This document shows, piece after piece, positions 17,621-27,066 of a DNA stretch of 64,000 nt (positions are counted from its first letter, which is position 1; each line of letters starts with the position of its first letter). The stretch is from contig NZ_OY763408.1 in the NCBI RefSeq assembly GCF_963667405.1, forward strand, positions 515,757 through 579,756, written 5' to 3'. The stretch is from an uncultured Sphaerochaeta sp. (GTDB lineage: Bacteria > Spirochaetota > Spirochaetia > Sphaerochaetales > Sphaerochaetaceae). The position numbers and the translations under genes were made by a program. The notes beneath the pieces were generated by a model that was not told the origin of the DNA, did no database searches, and worked only from the letters and a program-made list of their open reading frames with translations.

Positions 17621-19276
17621 TTATAACATGGCTATATCATCTCCATCAAAAAAAACACCTTTCTCAAAGAGATTTTTCTGCACAAATTCTGCATTGATTT
17701 CTGTACCTAAGCGTTTTCGCAAGGAAAGTAGGCCTTGGGCGGTTATAGCACTGATTGCAATATGGACTTTCTCAGATAATTGCTTTAATGCTGTGTCAAC
17801 GTCACCACAAAAACCTCCAGCAATGTAGAGATAGTATTTGAGTTGATGATTAGGTGGCGATATCTCTGCAAAGCTAGGAACATAGGTATTTACCATTTTG
17901 AGCATATCTGTATGCTCAAAAGAATATTTATATGTTGCCTTCACCTCAGCAAATCCACTTTCAAGACTTCCTGAGCGTTGGATAAGTACATCGGTGTAGT
18001 TCCCGCGCCAATTATTCTTGGATATCTTTCTTCCAATCCAAATAGATTCATCAAAACCTAACTGGATAAGAAGATTGGTTGTGGCTTTTTCAAATTCATT
18101 TGACTTTTTCCCACCAGAATAAGCATATTCAAGATAAATATTGTCTTCTAGAGAGTTCTTTTTTTTCTGTAATGGTGCAATTACAGTAGAGATATCTTCA
18201 TTTCTAAATCCATATCCGTTCAGCGAACTAATAAACTCAGCAACTTCATCCCCCATAAATGGGTTTTTATTAATGTAGTCAACATACTTGATCTGGATAA
18301 GAGTCTCAGCACCCGAAAGCTTCTTTGGCGATGTGTCCTCATCTCGACGGGTATCTTTTGCATTAAGATATCGGCCATAAGCTCTCTGAAAAGATTCATT
18401 GTTTTCAGGATTATCAATAAACCTATTTCCCTCTTGTACGATTAAAGCACTAATCCACGCTTTATAATTTGGATTAATGCTAAAAGAAATTCTTCCTAGG
18501 TCATCGGGACTACTATTTTGAATAATCAAATCTGCTGCTGAAAGAAAATTCCTGCCAGTGTTTGCAATATCCTTCAAATTGCTTAAGGCTTTATTGATAT
18601 CAGAACTGGTAGATCGTGGAGTGTACATATCCGTTGCAGGATTGTTCATAACATCAAGGATGTCTTCTCCTGATCGCAATCTGAGAATTAGATTCACACA
18701 ATAATCAAAGCACTTGTTAGAATGCCCATACATAACAGGAATTTGAATTTCGTAATCAGAAAGATGTCCTCCTAGCCGCTCATCCATCATCAACTGAAGA
18801 AGAAACTGCATCGGCTTTATTTGTATTCGCCCATCAATTTGAACGTTCCTATTTCGACTGTATACTGAAGGATACTGGTAGCGTAAAAGAGAGTATTGCA
18901 AAACCTTCAACGGGTTTTCACTGTTTATCATTGCTTCCCCAGCAATGGTCAATCCAAAATTACTTTCACCAGTGCCATTTCCGCTATCCTTCTTGCGGTA
19001 GAGGAAACCTAACGATTCCATTTGAGCGTAATATGTGCGCATGCCCCCTGATTTGGTATCTCTTATGTCAGCCTTGCGTTTTAGACCCAATTCACTCAGA
19101 AGACTATACATAGTCATCTGTGTTGCTTGTGAGCCAATATCTTCAGTCTTTCCAACTTGCATAATAACCTTTAGAATCTGAGAAAGTTTCCAAGGGTAGA
19201 TGCTTCGAATATTCCGTGAGAACATCCAAAGTCTTCGGGAATTGGCGTCAAAGTTAAGCAAGCATCCATCGCTCAT
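17621..19276 (-). CDS. Restriction endonuclease-like protein, PD-(D/E)XK
   Basis: 551 residues. The C-terminal third holds a convincing nuclease site: GNYTDVLIQRSG followed by GFAEVKATYKYSF, i.e. Asp ... Glu-Val-Lys near residues 415-435. The N-terminal half looks like winged-helix DNA-binding segments (LSELGLKRKADIRDTKSGG, YYAQMESLGFLYRKKD). The architecture and start (WMFSRNIRSIYPW) resemble AlwI-type restriction enzymes, but I cannot confirm the family. The ATG overlaps the methylase stop as ATGA, so the two are tightly coupled, as expected for cognate nuclease and methylase. Confidence 0.78.
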   Translation of the reverse strand: MSDGCLLNFDANSRRLWMFSRNIRSIYPWKLSQILKVIMQVGKTEDIGSQATQMTMYSLLSELGLKRKADIRDTKSGGMRTYYAQMESLGFLYRKKDSGNGTGESNFGLTIAGEAMINSENPLKVLQYSLLRYQYPSVYSRNRNVQIDGRIQIKPMQFLLQLMMDERLGGHLSDYEIQIPVMYGHSNKCFDYCVNLILRLRSGEDILDVMNNPATDMYTPRSTSSDINKALSNLKDIANTGRNFLSAADLIIQNSSPDDLGRISFSINPNYKAWISALIVQEGNRFIDNPENNESFQRAYGRYLNAKDTRRDEDTSPKKLSGAETLIQIKYVDYINKNPFMGDEVAEFISSLNGYGFRNEDISTVIAPLQKKKNSLEDNIYLEYAYSGGKKSNEFEKATTNLLIQLGFDESIWIGRKISKNNWRGNYTDVLIQRSGSLESGFAEVKATYKYSFEHTDMLKMVNTYVPSFAEISPPNHQLKYYLYIAGGFCGDVDTALKQLSEKVHIAISAITAQGLLSLRKRLGTEINAEFVQKNLFEKGVFFDGDDIAML

Positions 19277-20562
19277 CTTACTGGATCTCCTTTAGGCAAA
19301 ATATTGCATGGTATAGATGGATACTCTATTCCTGCAAATGTCTTCAAAATTGCTTCAAAAATTATCTTAGCACCTCTACAAGGAACAGCCATACCGATTT
19401 GTTTGCGAACCTTTTCTTTTGATCCTTCAAATATATAGTCATCGGGGAACGTTTGAAGCCTTGCTCTTTCACGGTTTGTTAATGCACGAGGTTCCTCCCA
19501 ATGGTAAATATGTGTTCCGCCTCCACCGGAGCCTGTAACCGTATAAGCAGGTCTTGAAGGGTCCAGCCTTTTATAAATCTGGCTAATTTTTGCTCCTTTT
19601 ACATTCAATTGCAGATCTGGTGGGAGATTTGCATTAAAAGCATTCTGACCCGGTTTGATGTGTTTCAGTCGTTCAACTACTTTTTCTGATTGCATAGTCC
19701 TTTCATTGTTTGGAGCGTCTTTTGGGATAGGAGGACATTCGATAGCTGTTTTGCATGTTACATCAGCATTTATATAGGGTTCTGTTGAGGGTACCTTATA
19801 CTCATAAGGAAGGTCCTCTCTGATTCCAATAATAATAATTCTATGTCTCATTTGAGGAATACCATATTCCTCAAACTTGTAAAGATTCGGATAGAGACGA
19901 TAACCGCATGCGCGCAAATCATCAAGGATTTTTTTAAAGGTTGAACCTTCGTTTGCTGCTGCCAATCCTCCAACATTCTCAGCAAGAAACCATTTCGGAT
20001 GATATGTGTTGAGAGCCTTAACCCCGTATGTATAGAGAGGTCCGAATTCTCCATGAAGGCCTTTCTTTTCTCCAACATTTGAAAAGTCATTACAAGGAAA
20101 GCCAAAAGCTAGGGCATCGATAGTACCTAACTTTTCAATATCCAATGTACGCACATCATGACATATTACTGATTCAGGTTTATCTGGACATATGTTTCGA
20201 ATATAGGTATTACAGGTGTCTTGATCAAAATCATTAGCCCAGGCATGTTCTATTCGCACTCCCGGAACATTTGCTCTTTGATACCCGTTAGCTAACCCTC
20301 CCGGGCCGCAAAACAACTCTCCCATACGAAATACAGTTTCTGCCTTCTCTAGTTCAGGGGCTGAAAAGTTCCAAACAAACTGTGCTCCCAATGCTTTTGC
20401 AATTCCATCAAGTTGTGCAACTGTAAAATTCCCACGGCGGAGTTTGTTATAAAAATTCTGAGGAGTCATATTAAGACGTGATGCTAATTCAGCATTGCTG
20501 ACGTGCATCAGTTTGCATAATTCTTTGATCTTTTCGGCAGTGATGATTTTATCTTCTTTCAT
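19273..20562 (-). CDS. DNA (cytosine-5) methyltransferase with N-terminal HTH, first gene of the operon
   Basis: 429 residues. An XRE-like helix-turn-helix at about 5-60 (MHVSNAELASRLNMTPQNFYNKLRR) is fused to a C5 methylase. Motif I is MGELFCGPGGLANGY, motif IV DALAFGFPCNDFSNVG (catalytic Cys), motif VI AENVGGL, motif VIII QMRHRIIIIGIRE, motifs IX-X RARLQTFPDDYIF and QIGMAVPCRGA. It would protect self DNA from the operon's nuclease; the target site cannot be read from sequence. The HTH probably binds the palindrome 30 bp upstream (20592-20609) and autoregulates the operon, as controller-type methylases do. Confidence 0.93.
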   Translation of the reverse strand: MKEDKIITAEKIKELCKLMHVSNAELASRLNMTPQNFYNKLRRGNFTVAQLDGIAKALGAQFVWNFSAPELEKAETVFRMGELFCGPGGLANGYQRANVPGVRIEHAWANDFDQDTCNTYIRNICPDKPESVICHDVRTLDIEKLGTIDALAFGFPCNDFSNVGEKKGLHGEFGPLYTYGVKALNTYHPKWFLAENVGGLAAANEGSTFKKILDDLRACGYRLYPNLYKFEEYGIPQMRHRIIIIGIREDLPYEYKVPSTEPYINADVTCKTAIECPPIPKDAPNNERTMQSEKVVERLKHIKPGQNAFNANLPPDLQLNVKGAKISQIYKRLDPSRPAYTVTGSGGGGTHIYHWEEPRALTNRERARLQTFPDDYIFEGSKEKVRKQIGMAVPCRGAKIIFEAILKTFAGIEYPSIPCNILPKGDPVR

Positions 20563-20591
20563 TGATTCCTTCTACAAAATACTCATGTATC

Positions 20592-20609
20592 ATACACTAA
20601 AAAGTGTAT
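20592..20609. promoter_or_regulatory. Palindromic operator candidate upstream of the methylase operon
   Basis: ATACACT-AAAA-AGTGTAT, a perfect 7-bp inverted repeat centred 38 bp before the methylase ATG. A TATGAT box (minus strand) overlaps its downstream edge. The size and place suit autoregulation by the methylase HTH. Confidence 0.5.
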
Positions 20610-20897
20610 TTATCTACCAGAGAATTGCAATGATTCAACTATATTTATGCTTTTTTAAACAAAACGTAGCAAAATAATTTTTACCTAAGAAATAAGGAAC
20701 CCCTTTGTATATTTGCATCCAGGAAAATAGCCAAAGAGGTTGAGCCTCATTAATTTATTAGGTGACTATTCGGAGAAGTGTCATCTGCCAAGAACTACGG
20801 GAAGCCATTAATCTCTATTACAAAATATATTACTTTTCTTGACGAATGCTCCCTCCTCGTTCATACAAATAGGAGGAGCCAGCCATGCAAGAACTCT

Positions 20898-20904
20898 ATC
20901 CCTA
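20898..20904 (+). repeat. Target-site duplication, left copy (ATCCCTA)
   Basis: ATCCCTA directly abuts the left inverted repeat and is repeated at 22699-22705 after the right inverted repeat. Confidence 0.93.
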
Positions 20905-22698
20905 CTCAAATTCCCGACCCAATTATAACTAGGTCTCGTCCTCTTCCTGTTCGCTATCATCTTCAGGCTTATTGAACTCCTCGACATTCAAAGTCTCACC
21001 CTTCCAATGGTACTCGATTTTCAGGAGGTCGAAGATCAGCCTTTGTGCCTTGGTGGGTACTGTCCACAGGTCCTTATAGGTACCGGTGAAGTGAATCCTT
21101 GAATAGGTGGAAACCTTGTTCAGCATGTCCTTGGAGTCCCAGTACTTCCTATCCCTCGGCTTGATGGCCGAGACCTTGCCTCTCAGATCATTGAGCAGGA
21201 TGAGGGTGATGAAGTTGACGAACAGTCTGCCCTTCATGGTTTTCTCACCATGAACGTTGAGCCTATTGCAGTCCAGCAGGTTCTTCATGTCGTCGAAGTG
21301 GAACTCGATATCGCACCTTCGGTTGTAGTGCTCCAAGGCCTTGGATGCATCTTTTTCCGCATTGGTGAGGATGATCCAGAACCCGCTGTAGCCGTTGATG
21401 TAGGAAGTGACGGCCTCCTCGTTCAGGCTGACCTTTCTTCCCCGCTTGGGCGTCTCCTTGACGGTGAAGTACGTCTCGTACAGGCCTTTGTTCCTTTCGA
21501 CGATATTCCCGCTTGCAAGCTCCTCCTCGCACTTTCGCAGCCTGAGCATCAGCGATGCGATGTCCTGTTCCTTCCTGACGGGGTCGAAGTAGACATGCCG
21601 CCAGGTCCTGCCGTAGGACTCGGTCTTGTAGTCGGTGACACCGTAGATGTAGGACTTGTCATCCTCTGGGTTCCTGATGATGTTAGCCGGTCTTCTGATG
21701 GAGTCCCTGACCTTGTCGATCAATTCCTTCTGCCACTTGAGGCTGGATGGTACGGGGATGGTGAACTTCTGTCCCTTTCCTGCAATATTTCTGAGATTGG
21801 CTTCACTGTAGAAGCCTCTGTCGCCAACCAGGTTTATGTCCTTCACATCGAGCTTTTCCAAGCTGCCCAGCACATGGTCGAGGACGATGGAATCGGACAT
21901 GCTGCCGGGCAGTTCCGAGTACCAGAGTGGGACGTTCGACGAGTGGGAACTGAGCAGTCCGAGATTGATCTGCCTCAGGTTCTCGTGGTCGCGGTTGTAC
22001 CCCCGTTCCACATATGTATTGGTTTTACCATATGAGGATATGCTGGTGATATCGAACAGCAGTGCCTTTTTCTTCGCCTGTCTGTTGATCCAAAGCTTGA
22101 AGAAGGTGTTGCGCCTGTCGTCGGACAGGGAGGCGAGCAGCTCGCTGATGCGCTGCGAGCAAAGGGCGCTGCCGTTGAAACCCCGGTCATCCAGCCAGTC
22201 CTCGGCTCTGCTGAGGGCTTTGCCCTCGCAGACGCTGTACCTTGCAAGCTTGAGGATGGCATCGGCGTCATCGGATCCGAAGGCTTCCTTCAGAACTGGT
22301 TTGATGCCGGTATCCTTGACCACCTTGTCCATGATGAGGTTCTGTCCCATCAGCGTGGTCTTGGAGACAAGCGGATTCTCGGCCTTGACGGCTTCCTTCC
22401 TTGCCAGATAGTACTCGTTGTATATCGCATCGCCGTCCGGACCGAGGCGGCCGATGCACTTGCGCTTGTGTTCGCCGCGCTTCTTCTCGCTGTTCCAGAA
22501 GGCTTGGTCCTCGTAGAGGTAGGTGACACCGTTCTTCTTGTTGGTGACACGGATGATTTTCGTCGGTTTTGCATTGGCATCTATCATAGATACAATTATA
22601 CCTATGTTTTATGCTTTTGTCACGTACTTTTTGCCAATATTTGCAACTATTTAAAAGAATTACTGAATTCCTAGATATAATTTGGACGGGAATTTGAG
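20905..22698 (-). mobile_element. Complete IS1634-family insertion sequence, 1,794 bp
   Basis: The ends are imperfect inverted repeats of 29 bp (20905-20933 and 22670-22698; 25 of 29 match by eye) starting CTCAAATTCCCG. It encodes one transposase on the minus strand whose stop codon lies inside the left repeat. Seven-bp direct repeats flank it. Intact ends, duplications and transposase point to a recent insertion. Confidence 0.93.
20929..22587 (-). CDS. IS1634-family (IS4 superfamily) DDE transposase
   Basis: 552 residues, full length for the family. It cuts and pastes the element. The catalytic Asp residues appear in LLFDITSISSYG (about 195) and LVGDRGFYSEANLR (about 255), and the Glu in the Y-x2-R-x2-IE block YNRRCDIEFHFDDMK (about 455). 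The gene is more GC-rich than the neighbouring island, so the element and the island have different histories. No frameshift or internal stop is seen, so it is probably active. Confidence 0.93.
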   Translation of the reverse strand: MIDANAKPTKIIRVTNKKNGVTYLYEDQAFWNSEKKRGEHKRKCIGRLGPDGDAIYNEYYLARKEAVKAENPLVSKTTLMGQNLIMDKVVKDTGIKPVLKEAFGSDDADAILKLARYSVCEGKALSRAEDWLDDRGFNGSALCSQRISELLASLSDDRRNTFFKLWINRQAKKKALLFDITSISSYGKTNTYVERGYNRDHENLRQINLGLLSSHSSNVPLWYSELPGSMSDSIVLDHVLGSLEKLDVKDINLVGDRGFYSEANLRNIAGKGQKFTIPVPSSLKWQKELIDKVRDSIRRPANIIRNPEDDKSYIYGVTDYKTESYGRTWRHVYFDPVRKEQDIASLMLRLRKCEEELASGNIVERNKGLYETYFTVKETPKRGRKVSLNEEAVTSYINGYSGFWIILTNAEKDASKALEHYNRRCDIEFHFDDMKNLLDCNRLNVHGEKTMKGRLFVNFITLILLNDLRGKVSAIKPRDRKYWDSKDMLNKVSTYSRIHFTGTYKDLWTVPTKAQRLIFDLLKIEYHWKGETLNVEEFNKPEDDSEQEEDET

Positions 22699-22705
22699 AT
22701 CCCTA
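22699..22705 (+). repeat. Target-site duplication, right copy (ATCCCTA)
   Basis: The second copy of the 7-bp duplication; removing one copy plus the element restores the nitroreductase frame exactly. Confidence 0.93.
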
Positions 22706-23519
22706 CATCTTCAAGCGCAAATCCTTCCATCGGTTCGGGCCATTTGAGCCCTTTACCCAGCAGGAGAAGGCCTCTTTGGTTGAGCACTTTGCCTCTGTTG
22801 TTCCCTTGGATGCTTCAATCAAAACCAAGATTTTGCTTGTCCCGATCGGGCAAACCACCTGCAAGCGAGGTGAGTACTGCATCCTGATCTACAGTGAACA
22901 ACGTGGAGCCTATTTGGAGAACGCGGGCTATATGGGAGCCCAGCTTGATCTGTTGTTGGCTGGGAAGGACATCGGATGCTGTTGGTACGGGGTGGGAAAG
23001 CCAAGGCAGGAATCCTATGAAGGCCTTCGGTTTGTCACCATGCTTGCCATCGCCAAACAGGAAAGCTCGTCCTTTCGCAAGGATTATACCAAAGCCAAGA
23101 GAAAATCAGTCGATGAGATCTGGGAAGGGGATGAGCTTTTTTCTGTTTCCCATGTGGTCCGCTATGCTCCCAGTGCCTGCAACACCCAGCCCTGGCTGGT
23201 ACGGAAGGAAGGTCAGAACCTCCGGGTATTCCGGGTTGCAGGAAAACGGGGTATCATGAGCAAGGCCCTGGTCGGCTACTACAACCGCATCGATCTTGGT
23301 ATCTTTCTCTGTTTCCTGGAGCTGTGTCTTGCACATGAAGAAAAGGCCTTCAGACGAATGCTATTGGCTGATGAGACAGCTTTGGACAACCGTACGTTCT
23401 GTGCTGAATATGTTTGTATCTAGACAATCGATGAGATTTGTTGTATTTTTCGCAGGTTTTCGGATAGTATGTTTCGTAGGTACTGTGTTGTTGAAACGAT
23501 CGCTGCAGGAAGGAGCAGG

Positions 23520-26234
23520 ATGCGCAAAGCAAAGAAACCCCTTTCGATCAAGAGTATGCTCATCATCCTCTTTACTACGATCGTTCTCGTTTCCCTGAGC
23601 GGAATCGGGACAATCATCTATCTGCGTTGGTCATCCTCGACACGCAAAACGATTGAGAGCATAGCCGACACCATCAGCGATTCCTTGCGCTACCAGATCG
23701 AGACGTTCATCGAGACACCCAGCCAAGTCAATCTCACCAGCCAAGCATTGCTTGAGCATGAGGTCATCGACCTTGTCGATTCCCATCAGCGGGATGATTT
23801 CTTCACCAGTGTGCTCAGCTCGTTCCAAGGACCACTCTACAGCTTCAGCTATGGGACTACCGAAGGGTACTACTATGGCGCGCGGCGCAATGAGCAGGGT
23901 CAGGTGGAAATCATGCAGAGAGATGAGGCTACGCTGGGAAAATCCTGGTACTTTGCTCTCAACGAAGAGGGGGAACGGGGCGAAATGGTATTGGAAGCCG
24001 GTCCCTTTGACCCAAGGACCCGACCCTGGTACCAGGCAGCAGTTCAGGCAGGCAAACCGGTTCTCTCGCCCGTATATAAGCATTTCGTCATGGATGATCT
24101 GGCCATCTCCTCTGCTGTTCCCGTTGTGACGGCCCAAGGCGAATTGCGTGGTGTCTTGGGGGCTCATGTCCTGCTTACCGATATCGCAGCCTCCCTTGTC
24201 CAGGCGGTCCAGCCCACTGGAGGACAGGCTGTCGTGGTGGAACGGGAGACGGGCCTCATAATTGCAAACTCCTTCGGCCGTGACTCCTTCGAGATTGCAG
24301 CGGATGGCATGTTTATGCGCCGTCATATCTCATCCCTGGCTCATACGGTCTTCCCCCAAGCCTACGAGAGTGCACAGCTTTCCCTCATCAAGGATGAGCA
24401 TAACGCAACGTTCCACGTAACCCGTGAGCATCTTGATACGCTTGGGGTGGATTGGCTGGTGATCATCGCCATCCCCGATACCCTGCTCTTTTCGCCCGTA
24501 CAGGAGAGCATGACTGTCACCATTCTGCTCACCCTGCTTGCAGTCGCAATCTCTGCGCTCATCTACCAGTTTTTCATAGATCGATTGCTCAACCAGGTTG
24601 ATGACTTGCTCAAGGTCTCAGAGAGCCTTGCATCGGGCGACCTCTCCAAGCGGGTTGCGATTGTCCGTGAGGATGAGATCGGTGGCATCTCAGCCAGTCT
24701 CAATCATGTTGCCGATGCAATGCAGCTTTTGATCAACAATCTGGAGCAACAGGTGGAAGAACGAACAGAAGCTTTGCATCAGGCAAACCGGAGCCTGGAG
24801 GAGAACTCCCTGCAGCTGGAGCTGCTGCTCAACTCCACTGCTGAGGCCATCTATGGGGTGGATCTTGAGGAGCGGTGCACGTTCTGCAACCAAAGTACGC
24901 TCCAAATCCTTGGATACTCCTCCCCTGATGATCTCCTGGGCAGGAATATGCATCAGATCATCCACCACAGCCGTCCCGATGGGACCCCCCTCCCGATCCA
25001 GGAGTGCAAAATCGCCCAATCGATGCGCCAGGGAATTGGGCTTGCCTCGGAGGATGAGATGTTCTGGAAAGCCGATGGCACCAGCTTCAATGCATCCTAT
25101 CACTCCTTTCCCCAGATCCGGGAAGGAAAGGTGGTCGGAGGGGTGGTCTCCTTCATGGATATCACCCAGCGCAAGGAACGGGAACAGCGAATCGTCTACC
25201 TGGGCAATCATGATGCCCTCACCGGACTGTACAACCGCAGCTACTTTGAAAAGGTGTATCTATCCTATGACAAGGGCAGTTCCTGGCCGCTCTCAATCAT
25301 CTTTGCCGATATCAACGGGTTGAAGATGACCAACGACATCTTTGGACATCAGGCAGGGGACAAGCTGATCATCAAGGCAGCCCAGATCCTCAAGCAGAGC
25401 AGCAGAGCTGATGACATTGTCGCGCGTACCGGCGGCGATGAGTTCATCCTCCTGCTGCCAAAGACCTCGGAAGAACAGGCTCTTGAGGTGATGGAAACCA
25501 TTCGCACCGGTTTTGCCAATGCGCGGATTGAAGCGATCAAATGCAGCATCTCGCTCGGAAGTGAAACCAAATACACGGAAGGATTGGCGCTTGAGGAAGT
25601 CATTGCAAATGCCGAAAACGCCATGTATCGGGACAAGAGCACCAATCGCAGGTCGGTGCAGAATGACCTGATCAATACGCTGCAGGAGACCTTGCACTCA
25701 CGCAGTCCGCGTGAGGAAGCACACTCACTGGAAGTGCAACGGCTCTGTCTCCGATTGGCCTCTGCACTGCATCTTTCGAAGGCTGACCTCGATCTGGTCA
25801 AACGGGTAGCCTATCTGCATGATATCGGAAAGATTTCACTCACTGAGGAACTGCTTCACAAACAGCAATTGAATTCGGATGAATATGAGCGGATGAAACA
25901 GCACCCGGTTGTTGGGTATCGCATTCTCACCCTCTTCGATGACACGCTCGACCTGGCCGAGATTGTCTACAGCCATCATGAACGGTGGGATGGAAGCGGA
26001 TATCCGCGAGGTCTGCACGGTGAGCAGATACCCTACCTTTCCAGAATTCTTGCGGTGGCGGAGACCTATGATCGGATACTCAGCAGAAGAACTGATCTGG
26101 AAATGCTTGGACGCAAGGCATACGCCCTGGAAGAGGTTCGCAAAGGCTCCTGTACGCAGTTCGACCCTGAGATAGCCACACGCTTCGTCAGGATGATCGA
26201 AGAGGCCGGGGAGAGCGGAGGTGGTGATGCGTAG
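23520..26234 (+). CDS. Membrane c-di-GMP signalling protein: Cache-HAMP-PAS-GGDEF-HD-GYP
   Basis: 904 residues from ATG 23520 (AAGGAG 6 nt upstream). Order: transmembrane helix (~13-35), periplasmic dCache sensor (~40-320; RPWYQAAVQAGKPVLSPVY), second helix (~330-350), HAMP (~355-405), coiled coil, PAS (~430-555), GGDEF (~565-720) with intact ARTGGDEFILLL, and HD-GYP (~740-890) with LHDIGKIS and HHERWDGSGYPRG. It can in principle both make and break c-di-GMP, with the balance set by an extracellular small-molecule ligand; which activity dominates is unknown. The next gene overlaps by 8 nt. Two catalytic halves in one sensor are common but always ambiguous. Confidence 0.93.
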   Translation: MRKAKKPLSIKSMLIILFTTIVLVSLSGIGTIIYLRWSSSTRKTIESIADTISDSLRYQIETFIETPSQVNLTSQALLEHEVIDLVDSHQRDDFFTSVLSSFQGPLYSFSYGTTEGYYYGARRNEQGQVEIMQRDEATLGKSWYFALNEEGERGEMVLEAGPFDPRTRPWYQAAVQAGKPVLSPVYKHFVMDDLAISSAVPVVTAQGELRGVLGAHVLLTDIAASLVQAVQPTGGQAVVVERETGLIIANSFGRDSFEIAADGMFMRRHISSLAHTVFPQAYESAQLSLIKDEHNATFHVTREHLDTLGVDWLVIIAIPDTLLFSPVQESMTVTILLTLLAVAISALIYQFFIDRLLNQVDDLLKVSESLASGDLSKRVAIVREDEIGGISASLNHVADAMQLLINNLEQQVEERTEALHQANRSLEENSLQLELLLNSTAEAIYGVDLEERCTFCNQSTLQILGYSSPDDLLGRNMHQIIHHSRPDGTPLPIQECKIAQSMRQGIGLASEDEMFWKADGTSFNASYHSFPQIREGKVVGGVVSFMDITQRKEREQRIVYLGNHDALTGLYNRSYFEKVYLSYDKGSSWPLSIIFADINGLKMTNDIFGHQAGDKLIIKAAQILKQSSRADDIVARTGGDEFILLLPKTSEEQALEVMETIRTGFANARIEAIKCSISLGSETKYTEGLALEEVIANAENAMYRDKSTNRRSVQNDLINTLQETLHSRSPREEAHSLEVQRLCLRLASALHLSKADLDLVKRVAYLHDIGKISLTEELLHKQQLNSDEYERMKQHPVVGYRILTLFDDTLDLAEIVYSHHERWDGSGYPRGLHGEQIPYLSRILAVAETYDRILSRRTDLEMLGRKAYALEEVRKGSCTQFDPEIATRFVRMIEEAGESGGGDA

Positions 26235-26646
26235 CCTCCAGATCGTCTTTCTTTTGCTTGTTTGCTGTGTTCTCCCTTTGGCGGCGGAGATTGCCCCGGA
26301 AGAGTACCGGAAGATGCAACTCGGCTCTGACGAGCATCTGGAAATCCTGGTCCGGTCGGTTTCGAAAAGGTCGGGGCTCTTCAGTCGCGATACCAACGTC
26401 ACCGTGAAAGCCGAGGTACTGGTTGTGCATCGCAGCAGGTCCTGTCTCAGCGAAGGCGACCAGATCACCATCGCCTATACCAGCACCAAGCTGGCCAAGG
26501 GATGGGCGGGGCCCAGACCCATTCCCATCCTCAAGCGCAAAAACGAAACCTCGGCATTTCTCGCCTTCGATGCAGAAAAAAACGTCTATGTACCGGCAGC
26601 ACGCGGGTACTCCTTCGAGTCATTGCTCCTGGCCGACCTCTTCTGA
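26227..26646 (+). CDS. Small exported protein of unknown function
   Basis: 139 residues with a clear signal peptide (RSLQIVFLLLVCCVLPLAAE) and cleavage after Ala-Ala. The mature part is beta-rich (VTVKAEVLVVHRSRS, GDQITIAYTS) with no motif I recognise. ATG 26227 has GGAGGT 4 nt upstream and overlaps the c-di-GMP gene, so the two are coupled. A periplasmic partner of the sensor domain is possible but unproven. Confidence 0.7.
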   Translation: MRSLQIVFLLLVCCVLPLAAEIAPEEYRKMQLGSDEHLEILVRSVSKRSGLFSRDTNVTVKAEVLVVHRSRSCLSEGDQITIAYTSTKLAKGWAGPRPIPILKRKNETSAFLAFDAEKNVYVPAARGYSFESLLLADLF

Positions 26647-26711
26647 ACACCCCTTTTGATATGTTTTGCTTTTTGTTCCTACCTTCAGTATCATGAAGGA
26701 AGGAGGCACTC

Positions 26712-27065
26712 ATGTTTGACGAACTGAAAGCGCGCTATGACCGTCTGGGACCGGATGCAACCGATGATGAGATCAAACTGACTGCAGAGGCCTTGGGGCG
26801 AAGGCAGTACATGCCGGTGCTCATTCTCTCCGTTCCCTCGTTCCTGTACTTCAGGCGGGCGGACATGCAAGCAGAGTTTGCCCGTGTCCTTGCCTTGCGT
26901 GATGACAGTGCTGAGCTGAAGGCCGTGGTTGGCCTTGAGAGCGGGAGTGCAGTGAAGGAAAAGCACCTGCTCACCTTGCTCAACCAGTATGAGATCCTGC
27001 GCGGGCTTCGCACCGGAGACGGCGATGCCTGGGCCTTGGTGAACGAACTCTACGAAGACGACTGA
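26712..27065 (+). CDS. Hypothetical cytoplasmic protein, 117 aa
   Basis: No family recognised. Helical, acidic, no signal or membrane segment; starts MFDELKARYDRLGPDATDDE and ends WALVNELYEDD. GGAGG stands 6 nt before the ATG. The stop is one base before the Crp/Fnr gene, so the two form an operon, and a role tied to that regulator or its stress response is likely. Confidence 0.7.
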   Translation: MFDELKARYDRLGPDATDDEIKLTAEALGRRQYMPVLILSVPSFLYFRRADMQAEFARVLALRDDSAELKAVVGLESGSAVKEKHLLTLLNQYEILRGLRTGDGDAWALVNELYEDD

Positions 27066-27066
27066 C

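Larger units (their letters stand above)
9999..20870. mobile_element. Genomic island 1: tRNA-Phe-linked restriction/defence island
   Basis: A block of clearly lower GC than both flanks, starting right after tRNA-Phe and its T-arm palindrome. It contains only the six-gene leftward MORC/Z1/AIPR restriction-type operon. No integrase is present, and no second direct copy of the tRNA end was found near the right edge, so the right boundary is only placed between the methylase start (20562) and the nitroreductase start (20885). Acquisition by transfer is inference from composition, tRNA linkage and content. Confidence 0.7.
20885..23423 (+). pseudogene. Nitroreductase-family gene split by an IS element
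   Basis: Joining 20885-20904 to 22706-23423 restores one open frame of 245 residues. It starts ATG at 20885 with AGGAGG 8 nt upstream and runs MQELYPYIF into KRKSFHRFG, the usual nitroreductase N-terminus. Later motifs include RYAPSACNTQPW, the FMN-contacting region, and GYYNRIDLGIFLCFLEL. It would be an FMN-dependent NAD(P)H oxidoreductase of the TM1586-like group. The IS sits after codon 6, so the product is lost unless the element excises exactly. A promoter (TTGACG 20839, CATACA 20862) is left upstream of the break. Confidence 0.92.

Noticed and set aside
10246..20562. DISARM, BREX or Dnd system
   Set aside because: The hallmark genes (DrmA/DrmB, BrxC/PglZ, DndB-E) are absent; Z1, MORC and AIPR identify a different group.
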